Origin: a virus
DNA: 23,533 nt
Virus record (IMG/VR): IMGVR_UViG_3300031569_000042
Span: 1 to 23,533 of that record
Reading direction: 5' to 3' (one strand)
The position numbers were made by a program, and so were the translations under genes. Of the stretch, positions 7,066 through 16,130 are shown piece by piece. Numbering within the stretch: the first letter of the stretch is position 1; each line of letters starts with the position of its first letter. The notes under the pieces are model-generated. The model searched no databases and was not told the origin of the DNA. It saw only the letters and a list, made by a program, of their open reading frames with translations.

Positions 7066-8838
7066 TTATCGTGCTGCTTTTTGCTCATTTGACTGAGAAG
7101 CTTCAGCCACATTAGATGCTGTAATATAAGCAAGTGTTGTGCTAAGTGCCTCTCGCTGCTTTACTGGATCTTTAATTTTTCTAACTTTATTTAATGAATT
7201 TTGCCATTTTCCATTAGTTACTATATCCAACATAGCCTGATTATGACGACCTCTCATATAGCTTATTGTATTAGCAACAACGACACCAATCTTACCAAAA
7301 CCAAAAGAACCAGACTGAGCTACAGCACCTTGTTCGGCAGCGTTTAGAGCTTTAAAGGGAGTGTTTTTTAATCTAGCTAAGATAAAAGCAAGATCATCAA
7401 TAGCTTGTGAACTACCCCCTACGTCTTTTAACTGCCTAGCTAATTCCGTTCTTTGTTGTGGCGTTGCTAATATTGCATCATAAAATTGATCTGGAGTAGC
7501 GTTGTATATACTCGTACCTTCAGGAACTCCCTTAGTTTTTATTTCAGACAGCCTATCTAAAATTCTTTTTTGAGCTATTTGACGTTGAGCTATAGGAAGT
7601 GCTAAGGCATATTCATCACTCGATTTTTTTAATGCGCCTTTAATTAGGGAGTTTATACTTCTCAATACTCCTGCTTTTTGTCGTTCTAAAGTATCTATTG
7701 ATGTAGAGGCAGCGTGAGCGTTAGATGATATTTCTCTTCTTACCATTTCAACCTGCCCTAAAGAACCTTCTTTTAAAGCATTAAACTTTGCAGCTTTTGC
7801 TGGATCTGCCATAAGACCTTTTTTAGCAGCTTTAAATATAGGATTATCTTCTAGATTTTGAAGAAATTTAGGTTTCATTGTTACGTCAAACGCTTTTTTG
7901 TACAGGGATGTGAGTGTTGCTTTAGCTGCTTCTCTTCCTTCAGGTACAATATTTTTAACAAACGATCCAACAACATCTGCTAATTCTGAATCACGTTGCA
8001 TTCTTATTTCTTGAGCAACTAATGCTTTCTCAGGATTTAGCCCTGAAAATGCTCCTGCTTCCCTAGTTAAAATAACTTGGTTTGCTGAAGCTTCTGCTGG
8101 TGTAATGCGTACACCTAACCGACTACCTGCGTCCACCGCTTCTTGTACGGCAGGGGTAGTTACTCCCTCTAATGCTTTTTTACGGCCTCCCCTTGCACTA
8201 AAGAAATCAACAGCTTTTTTTAGAGGATCTATTATAACTTTACCTGCTAAGTATTTACCTGTGTTTATTAAAGCCGTTGGTGCTAATCCTAAGTTAGCAG
8301 CTACTAACATATTCATAGTTCTTTCTTGAGATATTAAAGAACCATCTGATGTAGATAAACTAGCTCCTAGAACCGCACTTGTACCTAACACTGCTTTTGC
8401 AGTTTTTGCAGGGAGTGCTGCTACATAAGATGCAGTTTCTCCTGTCATAGCGGCACTGCCATAAGCTAATTGCTCTGCATAGTTCATCTTATCTAAGTAA
8501 TCACTTATCTCTTGTTCTTTACCAATTCTTTGATTTTTCCAATCACTTAAAACATCAAACCCTGTTAATTCGGTAATAGCAGACCTGCCTAATTCTTGAA
8601 AGCCAGCCCCCACTTTTTCAACACCCCTTAAAAACCCCTGCCCTGCTAATTCAGCATAGTTAGCGTCTACTCCTTTAGTTGAGGTTTCTTCTTCTTCTTG
8701 GGTCATTCCTAGAGAAGTCAAAAGGGAGTCTACACTAATATCTGTATTTGCAGGAGTAGTTGTAGGCGTATTAGTAGTGCTAGAACTAGATCCATTCATA
8801 GCACCCATAAGGTCTGCTACACTAATATTACTAGCCAT
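7066..8838 (-). CDS. Putative internal virion/DNA ejection protein, 590 aa
   Basis: This large protein has no recognised enzyme motif. The N-terminal 60 residues are Ser/Thr/Pro-rich with low complexity, followed by small-residue, weakly hydrophobic helices (about 125-215, Ala/Gly/Leu/Thr-rich) and long charged helices with many Lys, Arg and Gln. The central stretch RITPAEASANQVILTREAGA followed by Arg-rich helices is a pattern I associate with phage internal or ejection proteins. Its place between two other large virion proteins, after the tail genes, equals the T7 gp14-16 region. The start directly abuts the upstream stop (TAAATG) with AAGGA 7 bases before the ATG. Role inferred from position. 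Confidence 0.65.
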   Translation of the reverse strand: MASNISVADLMGAMNGSSSSTTNTPTTTPANTDISVDSLLTSLGMTQEEEETSTKGVDANYAELAGQGFLRGVEKVGAGFQELGRSAITELTGFDVLSDWKNQRIGKEQEISDYLDKMNYAEQLAYGSAAMTGETASYVAALPAKTAKAVLGTSAVLGASLSTSDGSLISQERTMNMLVAANLGLAPTALINTGKYLAGKVIIDPLKKAVDFFSARGGRKKALEGVTTPAVQEAVDAGSRLGVRITPAEASANQVILTREAGAFSGLNPEKALVAQEIRMQRDSELADVVGSFVKNIVPEGREAAKATLTSLYKKAFDVTMKPKFLQNLEDNPIFKAAKKGLMADPAKAAKFNALKEGSLGQVEMVRREISSNAHAASTSIDTLERQKAGVLRSINSLIKGALKKSSDEYALALPIAQRQIAQKRILDRLSEIKTKGVPEGTSIYNATPDQFYDAILATPQQRTELARQLKDVGGSSQAIDDLAFILARLKNTPFKALNAAEQGAVAQSGSFGFGKIGVVVANTISYMRGRHNQAMLDIVTNGKWQNSLNKVRKIKDPVKQREALSTTLAYITASNVAEASQSNEQKAAR

Positions 8839-10635
8839 TTAAAATTCCTTATCTGCTATCATCTGTTGAAGTATTGCGCGTTCTGATTGAGTCAAAGATT
8901 CCATTATTATAGCCATCTCACCTTTGTTGTCCCTATCTACTCCACTAAACATAAAATTAATTTCAATCTTTTTATCTACACTTCCAAAAACATCATCTTG
9001 GTTTAACTCGTACCTTTTAGTCACGCCTTTTATTTTAGATATTGTAGGCCCTGCAAGTTTCTTAATTTTAGTGAATAAAGTACCGCCAACTTTTACAAAA
9101 TCTGCTCGTTGGTCTACTCCCATTTTTTCACCGTTCATTGCTTTATTGTAAACATTTTTAATAGTGTCTGGAATACCACGCGCATTTTCTGCTGTAGCTT
9201 GCTCACCCTCACGTACTACCGAATCAGGGTCTAACATCTTCATGTAAGCAAAGATAAGGGACATATCTCCTGCTGCTGAGTCTGCTTCTGCTGAAGTTTT
9301 TATTTTAGCAAATTGTAATTCGCTTTCTTTGAAGTTCTTGTAGTTCATGTCTTTACTTAGTTCTTGTCGTAAAGATTGAGTTTGCGTAAACTGCCTGTTA
9401 ATTTTATCTATTGGAGACTCATTACTTGGCGGCTTGCCTGTTTGAACCCATTTTTCACCATCCCAATCTTCTAAGATAGCAGCACCATTTGCGTCAGTGC
9501 CTTGTCTATACGTAGGCGCAGAGTCTTTAGGTTTCTTTTCTACTCCTGCAAATAGTCTATCGTCAGGATTATTAGGATCAACATAATATTGATTATTTAT
9601 ACCTTTCTCAAGAACAGTAATTAACTGTCTATTTGCTTTATCTCCCTTTTTAGCCAATCCCATTCTTACTTTAGTATTTTCTGGATCAGAAGGATCAAAA
9701 GAATATACTACGTTTTCTCCTTCTTCACTGAGGATTACAGTTTGCCTAGCTGCTTCTGTTCCTGCCTTAGCTTCCCCTACTAATGTTCTATTTTTAGGGT
9801 TTTTAGGGTCAACAAAGTATTGCATATTTTTACCGTTTTCAAGAACAGTAACTAACTCAGCCCCTGCTGGGTTGTATACTTTACCTGTAGTAGTCCATAC
9901 GTTATTTATTAAATCTTGCTGTACTTCTACTCCACCTATCTCAGTTTTTCTTGTTTGTACTTGACCATCTTGGGAAGGAGCCGCTTGCCCTAAAACAACT
10001 TTCTTTGTAGGGTCTGTTTTACTTACAGATACTTCTTGTAAAACACCATCAATAAGTAATTTTACAGTTTCATACTCTTCACTTTCTACTGTACCAGTGC
10101 CTCCTAAAGATTTCCAAACTCCCCCTCCTGATCCTTTTTTATTGAACACCCCTTCTACTGTTACACCGTCTATAGTTCTTGATTGAGAAACCCACTCTTC
10201 CCCTTCTACTGCTTCTGGTTTTGTAGCTGACCCGTATGTTGTTCCTTCAGGAACATTAGCAATATCAACAACTCTTTGAGTACCTACTCCATTTACATCA
10301 TACTCAGAAATAATTCTCATATCTGTTTTAGGAACCAGAGAAGATGCTAGAACTCGCCCTTTATCCATCATAGCTAAACCGCCATTAGGATCAAACTGCA
10401 TAATCTGCTCACCAGCCCTCTGATATGTTTCTGGCTTACTCCAATCTGCGTCTTTAAAATCATTCTTAAATTGATTCATACCAATTGCTTTAGGGCTTAT
10501 CGCTTGTCCAAAAGCACCCATAGCAGCCTGTGCGGATACACCCTTCTGCTTTTCAGCATTAAGCATATCCCCATAAGAAGACTGTACTGTCTGTAAAATG
10601 TTTGATGATGGCCCTGAGCCAAATAATCCTGCCAT
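8839..10635 (-). CDS. Putative internal virion protein with tandem repeats, 598 aa
   Basis: This structural protein has three parts. Residues 1-110 are mixed helical. Residues about 190-370 carry repeats of about 33 aa with the pattern hydrophobic-VLE-x-G-x-N-x-Q-Y-x-V-D-P. Residues about 410-598 are helical, with AYMKMLDPDSVVREGE and DQRADF, a conserved block I know from podovirus internal/DNA-transfer proteins. The repeats look like beta-strand units facing one another. The start follows GGAG with 8-base spacing. It lies in the ejection protein block; assignment rests on the C-terminal block and position. Confidence 0.7.
   Translation of the reverse strand: MAGLFGSGPSSNILQTVQSSYGDMLNAEKQKGVSAQAAMGAFGQAISPKAIGMNQFKNDFKDADWSKPETYQRAGEQIMQFDPNGGLAMMDKGRVLASSLVPKTDMRIISEYDVNGVGTQRVVDIANVPEGTTYGSATKPEAVEGEEWVSQSRTIDGVTVEGVFNKKGSGGGVWKSLGGTGTVESEEYETVKLLIDGVLQEVSVSKTDPTKKVVLGQAAPSQDGQVQTRKTEIGGVEVQQDLINNVWTTTGKVYNPAGAELVTVLENGKNMQYFVDPKNPKNRTLVGEAKAGTEAARQTVILSEEGENVVYSFDPSDPENTKVRMGLAKKGDKANRQLITVLEKGINNQYYVDPNNPDDRLFAGVEKKPKDSAPTYRQGTDANGAAILEDWDGEKWVQTGKPPSNESPIDKINRQFTQTQSLRQELSKDMNYKNFKESELQFAKIKTSAEADSAAGDMSLIFAYMKMLDPDSVVREGEQATAENARGIPDTIKNVYNKAMNGEKMGVDQRADFVKVGGTLFTKIKKLAGPTISKIKGVTKRYELNQDDVFGSVDKKIEINFMFSGVDRDNKGEMAIIMESLTQSERAILQQMIADKEF
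9532..10065 (-). repeat. Protein repeat array in the 598-aa virion protein
   Basis: Three clear copies at residues 261-291, 298-331 and 338-368 share VLE/LSE-x-G-x-N, Q/V-Y, (V/F)DP-x-(N/D)P, and a closing (V/M)G-E/L-A-K-K/A. A more divergent copy at 191-219 has LLIDGVLQEVSVSKTDP and VLGQAA. The copies differ at DNA level, so the duplication is old or selected at protein level. Confidence 0.8.
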
Positions 10636-10659
10636 GTGTCTTACTCCGTAATTCCAATA

Positions 10660-12429
10660 TTAGCTAGTTAGCCAGCCCCAAGCATCACCTATCAAATCCT
10701 GACCTACGTCAGTACCTAGTAATGAAGTTCCTAAGCCCATCCAGTTAGATGTATTATTAGCACTCTGCTGTGCTGCAATACCTTGCTGTGCTAGACTTTC
10801 TTGGAACTGAGGCTCTTGTGCAAAGCCGTATACTTGTTGCAGCATAGGGACAGAACCGAGTGCTTGCTGCTGTGGTTTGAATTGTTGATCTGCTACGTTC
10901 TGAGTCAGACCAAATAGACCAGCCTGATTAGCCATCATACGATCTTGCATCTGAGCCCCATACTGTTGGGCTTGTGTTGCTTCTTGGAATCGTTGGTTGT
11001 TTTGTTCAGTCTCTAATTGAGCCAAAGCTTGTGTACCGACTGTAGATCCTAGTTTACCAGACTCTATTAGACGACTCAAGGAGGATTGCGTCTGCTGCTC
11101 TCTGAGAGGCTCTCTAAGGGCATTTACGCCACGTAGGTACTCTGCTGCCGCATCATTGGGATCGAAGCTCTGGTAGGCTTCCTGAGAGCCCTGAAGCTGC
11201 CCTAGAAGTCCCTGCTGGAACTGTTCAAACTCAGGCGCTGCTGTTTCGATGTATTGACCTGTAAGAGGATCAAAACGAGTAGTTCCATATATATTACCAA
11301 ATTCCATACCGCGAGGGGCACGGGCTTGTGATAATTGATTTACCGCACTCCCTGTATAACCACCATCAAAGTATTGACCATTATTTCCAGACACACTTGC
11401 CCCTCCACCTATACCACTATTATTACCACCGCCTGTACCTGCTGAATAACCACCAAAAGCATTACCGCCCCCACCACCACCCATACTGCCCATCATACCG
11501 CTTGATTGTGCTAGTTGTGATTTCATACCTTGAGGTAAACCAGCCCACTGTGATTCAGATATGTTTGATGGACGCATAGCGTTTAACTGCGCTTCATTAG
11601 GACGACCTTGCCCACCGCCTATGTAGGCATTAGGTAGCTGGTTATCTAACTGAGGTTTACGGGCTAAAGATACTCTATCAGCCTCAGACATCATCTGCCA
11701 ATCAGGGTTTGTTGACTCCTGTCGTAGATATTCTTGTCTGGCCTGATCATTCATACCGTACATAGTCTGTTGGGCGAAATCACCTAGAGGATCAAACTCA
11801 TTGTAAGCACCTAACATACCACCAAAGTAGCTGTCTGTTCCTATTGCATTGCCTAACTCATCTAATAATTTACCTTTAAAACCACCCGTAATTCCATTCC
11901 CTAAACCTCTAAACATTGTGTCAGGGGCTGCGTCAGGGTAAAAAGCAGATCCTCCGCGAACATTAGTAAATTGAGTAGGGGCGTTAGCGTAAGTATTACC
12001 AGCTACATTAGGATTACCTTGAGGGCCTCCATACATAGGCCCTGTTTCTGTAGCAGAAGTTATTTGAGTTTGTGGAGAAATAGGGTTATTACCACCCCAA
12101 GATAAACCAAATAAAGATTCAGACCTTTTTTGTTCTTGTAGTTTTTGGTTATAAGCTGCCTCTGCTGCTGCATTACTTGCTGCTGTTTGTTGTGCTGCTT
12201 GAACTGCCGCCATCTGCGCTGCTTTAGCTTGTGCTGCTTCTGCTGCTGCTATCTGCGCTTGCATATTCCTATTAGCCGTAGCTTGTGCTACTGCGGCTGC
12301 TTGTGCTGCTGCTTGACCGCCACCGCCACCATTATTATTATTGTTATTATTTCCACTGCTAGTACGTGTCCCAATGGCGTTTCCATTACCCGACCTAACA
12401 GGATTACCGCTTCTATCAACTAATGCCAT
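10660..12429 (-). CDS. Low-complexity virion protein, 589 aa
   Basis: The N-terminus has an Asn run then a Gly run (residues 27-38), followed by an Ala/Gln-rich helical segment (39-100) probably forming a coiled coil. Residues about 310-355 are Gly-rich (GMMGSMGGGGGG and nearby). Residues about 400-550 are Gln-rich helices, and the C-terminus has hydrophobic GLGTSLLGTDVGQDLIGDAW that could touch membrane. No enzyme motif is seen. Such Gln/Ala/Gly-rich proteins are usual among podovirus internal or tail proteins, so a structural or ejection role is likely. Its ATG overlaps the upstream stop by one base (TAATG). Confidence 0.65.
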   Translation of the reverse strand: MALVDRSGNPVRSGNGNAIGTRTSSGNNNNNNNGGGGGQAAAQAAAVAQATANRNMQAQIAAAEAAQAKAAQMAAVQAAQQTAASNAAAEAAYNQKLQEQKRSESLFGLSWGGNNPISPQTQITSATETGPMYGGPQGNPNVAGNTYANAPTQFTNVRGGSAFYPDAAPDTMFRGLGNGITGGFKGKLLDELGNAIGTDSYFGGMLGAYNEFDPLGDFAQQTMYGMNDQARQEYLRQESTNPDWQMMSEADRVSLARKPQLDNQLPNAYIGGGQGRPNEAQLNAMRPSNISESQWAGLPQGMKSQLAQSSGMMGSMGGGGGGNAFGGYSAGTGGGNNSGIGGGASVSGNNGQYFDGGYTGSAVNQLSQARAPRGMEFGNIYGTTRFDPLTGQYIETAAPEFEQFQQGLLGQLQGSQEAYQSFDPNDAAAEYLRGVNALREPLREQQTQSSLSRLIESGKLGSTVGTQALAQLETEQNNQRFQEATQAQQYGAQMQDRMMANQAGLFGLTQNVADQQFKPQQQALGSVPMLQQVYGFAQEPQFQESLAQQGIAAQQSANNTSNWMGLGTSLLGTDVGQDLIGDAWGWLTS

Positions 12430-13082
12430 TATGCAGTCCTCTTCCAGAAGTAGACGACAACGTAAGGTTGTACGATATCATGTGTATGTGCTGCGTTACC
12501 GCCTGTAGATCCAGAAGCAGGGGCTCCAGCACCACCGTTAGTTGTAGCGTAGACATTCGCACTACCATCACCACCACCCAATGTCCAACCAGAAGCGTGA
12601 GTGTGGGCTGGTATCTCGCTGACTGACAGAGCGTGAGAATCAGTCTTAGAACCGCCTGTCTCTTCAACAGTATCAAAAGAAGCATCTGATGCATCAATAC
12701 CTATCAGTACCTTACCTGCACCAAAGGCTGACCATGTACCTACACCTAACAAAGTAGCAGGGTTAGTCGCTACTACTGAGGTATAGACAGACCCTACTGG
12801 ATAGGCAAGGCCATTGACAGTAGCTGCTGTAGGCGCTGCCGCAGTAATAGCAGTAGCAACAAAAGACGTAGTAGCTACTTTAGTTGTGTTGTCACCTGTA
12901 GTTGCTTTAGACGCACTAAATACTTCTAGTGGATCTCCGTTTAAGTTTGCTTTGGAGTTAACTGCTGTCTGTACAGATACAAATTCAGTATTAAAATCAT
13001 CACCTGAGACAACCTTAGCTGGATTAGAGTCTGCAAGCGCATCTTTTCCCGACCACGCTACTTGTACTGTATAATTACTCAT
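12429..13082 (-). CDS. Tail collar-type fibre protein, 217 aa
   Basis: The N-terminus (VQVAWSGKDALADSNPAKVV, then GDDFNTEF) is the type of attachment segment found on phage fibre proteins, and NSKANLNGDP followed by VFSASKATTGDNTTKVATTS is a typical fibre linker. The C-terminal half has the tail-collar pattern: YPVGSVYTS, GTWSAFGAGKVLIG, a loop with SEIPAHTH, a Gly/Ala/Ser-rich stretch, and HTHDIVQPYVVVYFWKRTA. The paired HTH motifs are those that bind metal ions in collar/short-fibre tips. It likely contacts the cell surface. It is linked to neighbours by ATGA upstream and TAATG downstream overlaps and sits between the tail tube and ejection genes. Confidence 0.88.
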   Translation of the reverse strand: MSNYTVQVAWSGKDALADSNPAKVVSGDDFNTEFVSVQTAVNSKANLNGDPLEVFSASKATTGDNTTKVATTSFVATAITAAAPTAATVNGLAYPVGSVYTSVVATNPATLLGVGTWSAFGAGKVLIGIDASDASFDTVEETGGSKTDSHALSVSEIPAHTHASGWTLGGGDGSANVYATTNGGAGAPASGSTGGNAAHTHDIVQPYVVVYFWKRTA

Positions 13083-14692
13083 CGTATTTTGCCTTCTTTT
13101 GCTAGGACTGTCATGCTTTGAAGCGAGCCTTTAAATCCATTAATTAAATTTATCATTTCTATCTGGACTGTTTTAGCTGATTTACTCATATTGACTTTAT
13201 ACTCTCTAGGGAAAAACAATGGAGAGTATTTAGAAGTTCCGAATAAGCTAGTGCTGGCCCCGTATACAGCCGTAGTTCCTGATGAAACAGGGGTCAAGTT
13301 AAACGTAGCTGAGTTACCTTGTGTAATGTTGTAGTCTCTAAACCATTTAACCGTAACGTCCTGTTCACGGCCTCCGTCTATAACACAAGAGAATTGTTTC
13401 AGTAGTTTAGCAGAGTGGGGCACACCAAAGTCCATCCAGACTGTCTTAAATGTAGTCTGGTAAGTCTTATATACGGCAGTAGAACCTGAGTAGTCTAGAT
13501 CGTAATAGTTATCATACGTAGCTATCACACCATTAAAATTACTTGATCCTAGACCTAAATATAATTGACCAGTGCTTAACGATAAGAAAGACTTAGGACT
13601 ACGGTTTTTATCGAATAGCCACTTAGTAATTCTAGGGGTGTTGTCTGGGTTTATTACTTTAAAATCTAAGATGTACGTCTCATTAATTCCTGTGAAGGAT
13701 AAGACATAATAACCACCTGATGTGTTATATTCTGATTTAATGTCGTCTGGATTAGACGATGTAATGTGTTTGATAATATCATTCTTGACATTCTTAGTCA
13801 AGTCTGTTAAGGGCATCTTGTCTTGGATCTTAGTACGGTTCAGCGACCTAACGCCATCAGCAGCTAAGAATAAAACATCATCACCAAAGGCTTGTATAGA
13901 ATCTCTAGCGATACACCCTACACCTTGTATTACTTCATCTAAAGCAAAAGTAGTAGCACTAGGATCAAACGGATCATTATAGATGGCTATGTTGTTCTTA
14001 CCGAATATAATCAACTTACCATTAAAAGATTCTAAGGCTACAATATCATCGTAACCCCAGACTGATTTCATGTTTAAAGCACCAGACCCTGTCCCTGTCC
14101 ATTTATGATGTTCTAATGTCCGAGAGTACAGTATAGTTTGTTTATCTTCAGTAAATCCTGCCGCCCATAGACGACCGTACTGAGACAACATAGTAGAAGG
14201 ATCAAAAGTAGTTATGTTTGTAGATGCTGAGTAATGCGCTGTATCTTCTAAGTCTGACCATACTCCTGTGTCTGAAGTAAAGTGTATGGGCCTGTGTCCT
14301 GCTTGAACACCAATAGAGTCATCATCGTACTGTATCCACTGCCAGTTATCGCCTGTAATAGTCTGTGGAGTACCTGCGAATGTTTGTTCAGTATTTACTT
14401 GAGGTACAGCACTAGAGTTAATCTTCCAAATCTTATTGTTAGCTGAAGAGATTAAGTTAGCAGTGCCATTAGCATATTGATGCCAATGCAGAGATTTAAC
14501 TGGGTAGTTACCTACAGTAGCAGAGATAGCCTGAATACCCTTACGAGAAGTCAGACGACCCTCTGAGTTAATCATTATATTGTCTGCGTTAACTAACCAC
14601 CTGTGATCTAGACTAGAGGCGTTAGCTTGAGTGTTTAACCCAAATACACCTACAGAGTCTAGAACTAAAGGGTTTAATTGCTTAGTTGGCAT
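13079..14692 (-). CDS. Tail nozzle/DNA stabilisation protein, P22 gp10-like (T7 gp12 role)
   Basis: This 537-aa protein starts with a motif usual for this class: SLDHRWLVNADNIMINSEGR followed by LTSRKGI. It continues with repeated beta-rich blades typical of a propeller: GYDDIVALESFNGKLIIFGK, IAIYNDPFDP and FGDDVLFLAADGVRSLNR. Such proteins form the hexameric tail nozzle that closes the DNA channel (gp10 in P22, gp12 in T7). It directly follows the gp11/gp4-like gene with an 11-base overlap, the expected order for adaptor then nozzle. Confidence 0.85.
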   Translation of the reverse strand: MPTKQLNPLVLDSVGVFGLNTQANASSLDHRWLVNADNIMINSEGRLTSRKGIQAISATVGNYPVKSLHWHQYANGTANLISSANNKIWKINSSAVPQVNTEQTFAGTPQTITGDNWQWIQYDDDSIGVQAGHRPIHFTSDTGVWSDLEDTAHYSASTNITTFDPSTMLSQYGRLWAAGFTEDKQTILYSRTLEHHKWTGTGSGALNMKSVWGYDDIVALESFNGKLIIFGKNNIAIYNDPFDPSATTFALDEVIQGVGCIARDSIQAFGDDVLFLAADGVRSLNRTKIQDKMPLTDLTKNVKNDIIKHITSSNPDDIKSEYNTSGGYYVLSFTGINETYILDFKVINPDNTPRITKWLFDKNRSPKSFLSLSTGQLYLGLGSSNFNGVIATYDNYYDLDYSGSTAVYKTYQTTFKTVWMDFGVPHSAKLLKQFSCVIDGGREQDVTVKWFRDYNITQGNSATFNLTPVSSGTTAVYGASTSLFGTSKYSPLFFPREYKVNMSKSAKTVQIEMINLINGFKGSLQSMTVLAKEGKIR

Positions 14693-15356
14693 ACCAAGTC
14701 ATCTCCATCTGAGTCTTACCAGCATCAATCTGTACGGCTCTAGATAGGATGTTGACGTACTCTCCTGCGGCTACTGATACCTGAGTACCACCATCTTCAC
14801 CACGTTCAGCTAGGGCCCTCATATAAGCACCTAAGATAACTGCTTGCTCATTGACGTAACAGTGAGTCTCAGCTAATTGAAGCTTGTCTTGTGGCTTAAC
14901 TACGTTAAAGTTAATTCGTCTTGTGTCATTAGGTAGAGGCCATACATCAACCACCATATCTAAGTTATCATCAATACCGTTAAAACCGTAAGAAGAGGGC
15001 TCACCTTTAGCTATGTTAGCTGTGGGAAATACTCTAGTGTTTATGTCAGCACTAGACATTTGGTTTAAGATAGTACCTGTTGAAGTATCAATGACATCTA
15101 ATACTTTAAAGTCTCTTCCTGCACCTAAAAGGGAGTAAGACATAACACCATCACTTGTAGAGATAGCAGACGTAACTCGTAATACTTGCCAATCCCAATA
15201 ATGCTCTACTTCATACTTTGCATCATTGACAAAATCACCAACCATTTTATGATAGTCAGTAGGGCCGTTTGCTGAAGAAAGATTACCAGACCAATCAGTC
15301 ATCTGATCTTCTCGTAATCTCCGCAGCACTTCATTTATAATATCTCTATAAATCAT
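14682..15356 (-). CDS. Tail tubular protein A/adaptor, T7 gp11/P22 gp4-like
   Basis: The 224-aa protein begins with an amphipathic helix (MIYRDIINEVLRRLRE) and has WDWQVLRV followed by a beta-rich core, then a late helix AVILGAYMRALAERGED, the layout of the gp11/gp4 adaptor family that joins the portal to the nozzle. Its size matches T7 gp11 (196 aa) with a modest extension. The start overlaps the stop of a 58-aa membrane protein (ATGA at 15356-15353), with AAGGA 6 bases upstream. Confidence 0.85.
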   Translation of the reverse strand: MIYRDIINEVLRRLREDQMTDWSGNLSSANGPTDYHKMVGDFVNDAKYEVEHYWDWQVLRVTSAISTSDGVMSYSLLGAGRDFKVLDVIDTSTGTILNQMSSADINTRVFPTANIAKGEPSSYGFNGIDDNLDMVVDVWPLPNDTRRINFNVVKPQDKLQLAETHCYVNEQAVILGAYMRALAERGEDGGTQVSVAAGEYVNILSRAVQIDAGKTQMEMTWYAN

Positions 15357-15529
15357 AATGTTCCTTCTTTAAAATATAACCAACAAGCAAAAGCACTTGC
15401 GCCTATAATCCACATCAGTTTCTTAACGACTGACTTACCTACTGAAAGGTAAAAACGATCATAGGCTTTCTGTGCAGCTAACTCAGCTATTTCATCTTTA
15501 TCTTGTTCTGTCAATTTAGTATCACTCAC
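15353..15529 (-). CDS. Small single-pass membrane protein, 58 aa, GTG start
   Basis: This gene was read directly from the - strand. It starts at GTG 15529-15527 and ends at TGA overlapping the ATG of the tail adaptor gene. The first 37 residues are polar and charged (TEQDKDEIAELAAQKAYDRF), followed by one hydrophobic segment, LMWIIGASAFACWLYF, and a short charged tail. The only standard start is GTG, since in-frame TAA lies four codons upstream. It fills what would otherwise be a 175-base gap. A lysis role (small holin-like) or a membrane-entry role is possible; neither is shown. Confidence 0.75.
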   Translation of the reverse strand: MSDTKLTEQDKDEIAELAAQKAYDRFYLSVGKSVVKKLMWIIGASAFACWLYFKEGTL

Positions 15530-15531
15530 TT

Positions 15532-15954
15532 TTAATATTTAAGATACATAACTACGCCAAAGAAAGCAGCTAGAACAGTTACGAGTATTCCTATCACTTG
15601 TCCTGCCAGTACCATAGTCTCTTTAATTTCTTTAGCTTGTGCCTTTTGTTTCTTAACATCAGCTTTTTGTTTCTTATAATATTCATCTCTAAACTGCTGA
15701 TACTTATAGTATCCTAGAAGACCTTGTTTATTGAGCATAAACTCTAATTCTTTCTCTTGCTTCTCTATTTGCTGTTTAGCTTGGTATGCTCCTAGTACAT
15801 CACCATTACCAGACTTAATCTTGTTTTCAATACTCTGACTTGCACCAAAGTATTTAGTTAGGGCAGATCCAGCATCAGCAATCTCTTTTCCGTTAGCTAG
15901 TGTAGTTTTGATAACTGCAAAGGCAGCATTCGCAATAGCCAGTTCTGCTAACAT
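15532..15954 (-). CDS. Coiled-coil protein with C-terminal membrane segment, 140 aa
   Basis: The N-terminus is hydrophobic and Ala-rich (LAELAIANAAFAVIKTTLAN). Residues about 60-75 contain EKQEKELEFMLNKQGLLGYY, and the middle is a Lys/Gln/Glu-rich coiled coil. The C-terminus has one strong membrane helix, GQVIGILVTVLAAFFGVVMY, ending in Lys. From memory, small proteins opening with 'AELAIANAAFAVIK' are widespread in marine phages and lie beside tail genes, with no settled function. AGAGGG lies 7 bases upstream of ATG. A tail-linked membrane or channel role is possible by analogy with tape-like proteins. Function unproven. Confidence 0.75.
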   Translation of the reverse strand: MLAELAIANAAFAVIKTTLANGKEIADAGSALTKYFGASQSIENKIKSGNGDVLGAYQAKQQIEKQEKELEFMLNKQGLLGYYKYQQFRDEYYKKQKADVKKQKAQAKEIKETMVLAGQVIGILVTVLAAFFGVVMYLKY

Positions 15955-16130
15955 ACCCAGACCCTCTTTGTATACTCTACGGGAATCCCGTATGGTTCTC
16001 TTGATGGTTGTACTACTAGGTACTCAGCGTTAACTCTGTTGACAGATGGTTCAATAAGTAAACCCTGTCCCATAGGCGCAAGGGCAGGAGCTACGTGAAC
16101 TGGGTATATCTCTAAAGGACTAGAATTCAT
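15948..16130 (-). CDS. Small hypothetical protein, 60 aa
   Basis: A Pro/Val-rich peptide (YPVHVAPALAPMGQG) with predicted extended structure and no recognised domain; the C-terminus is KRVWVC. It overlaps the next gene by 7 bases and joins the upstream gene by a 1-base TAATG overlap. Its place in the dense run of small structural genes supports translation; the function cannot be told. Confidence 0.65.
   Translation of the reverse strand: MNSSPLEIYPVHVAPALAPMGQGLLIEPSVNRVNAEYLVVQPSREPYGIPVEYTKRVWVC

Noticed and set aside
11328-11579. His/Tyr-rich open frame on the + strand
   Set aside because: It is the reverse of the Gly-rich segment of the virion protein, with no ribosome site or conserved pattern.
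12133-12360. Triplet-like repeats (GCT/GCA and ATT/ACC runs) as a microsatellite or regulatory element
   Set aside because: They are explained as coding low complexity (Ala/Gln and Asn/Gly runs) of the virion protein.
12145-12423. Cys-rich open frame on the + strand
   Set aside because: It is the opposite strand of the Ala/Gln-rich part of the virion protein; Cys runs result from GCT/GCA repeats read in reverse.
12416-12697. Open frame on the - strand within the collar fibre gene
   Set aside because: It overlaps the clearly recognisable collar-type fibre in another frame; the sequence is Leu/Val-rich shadow without domain pattern.
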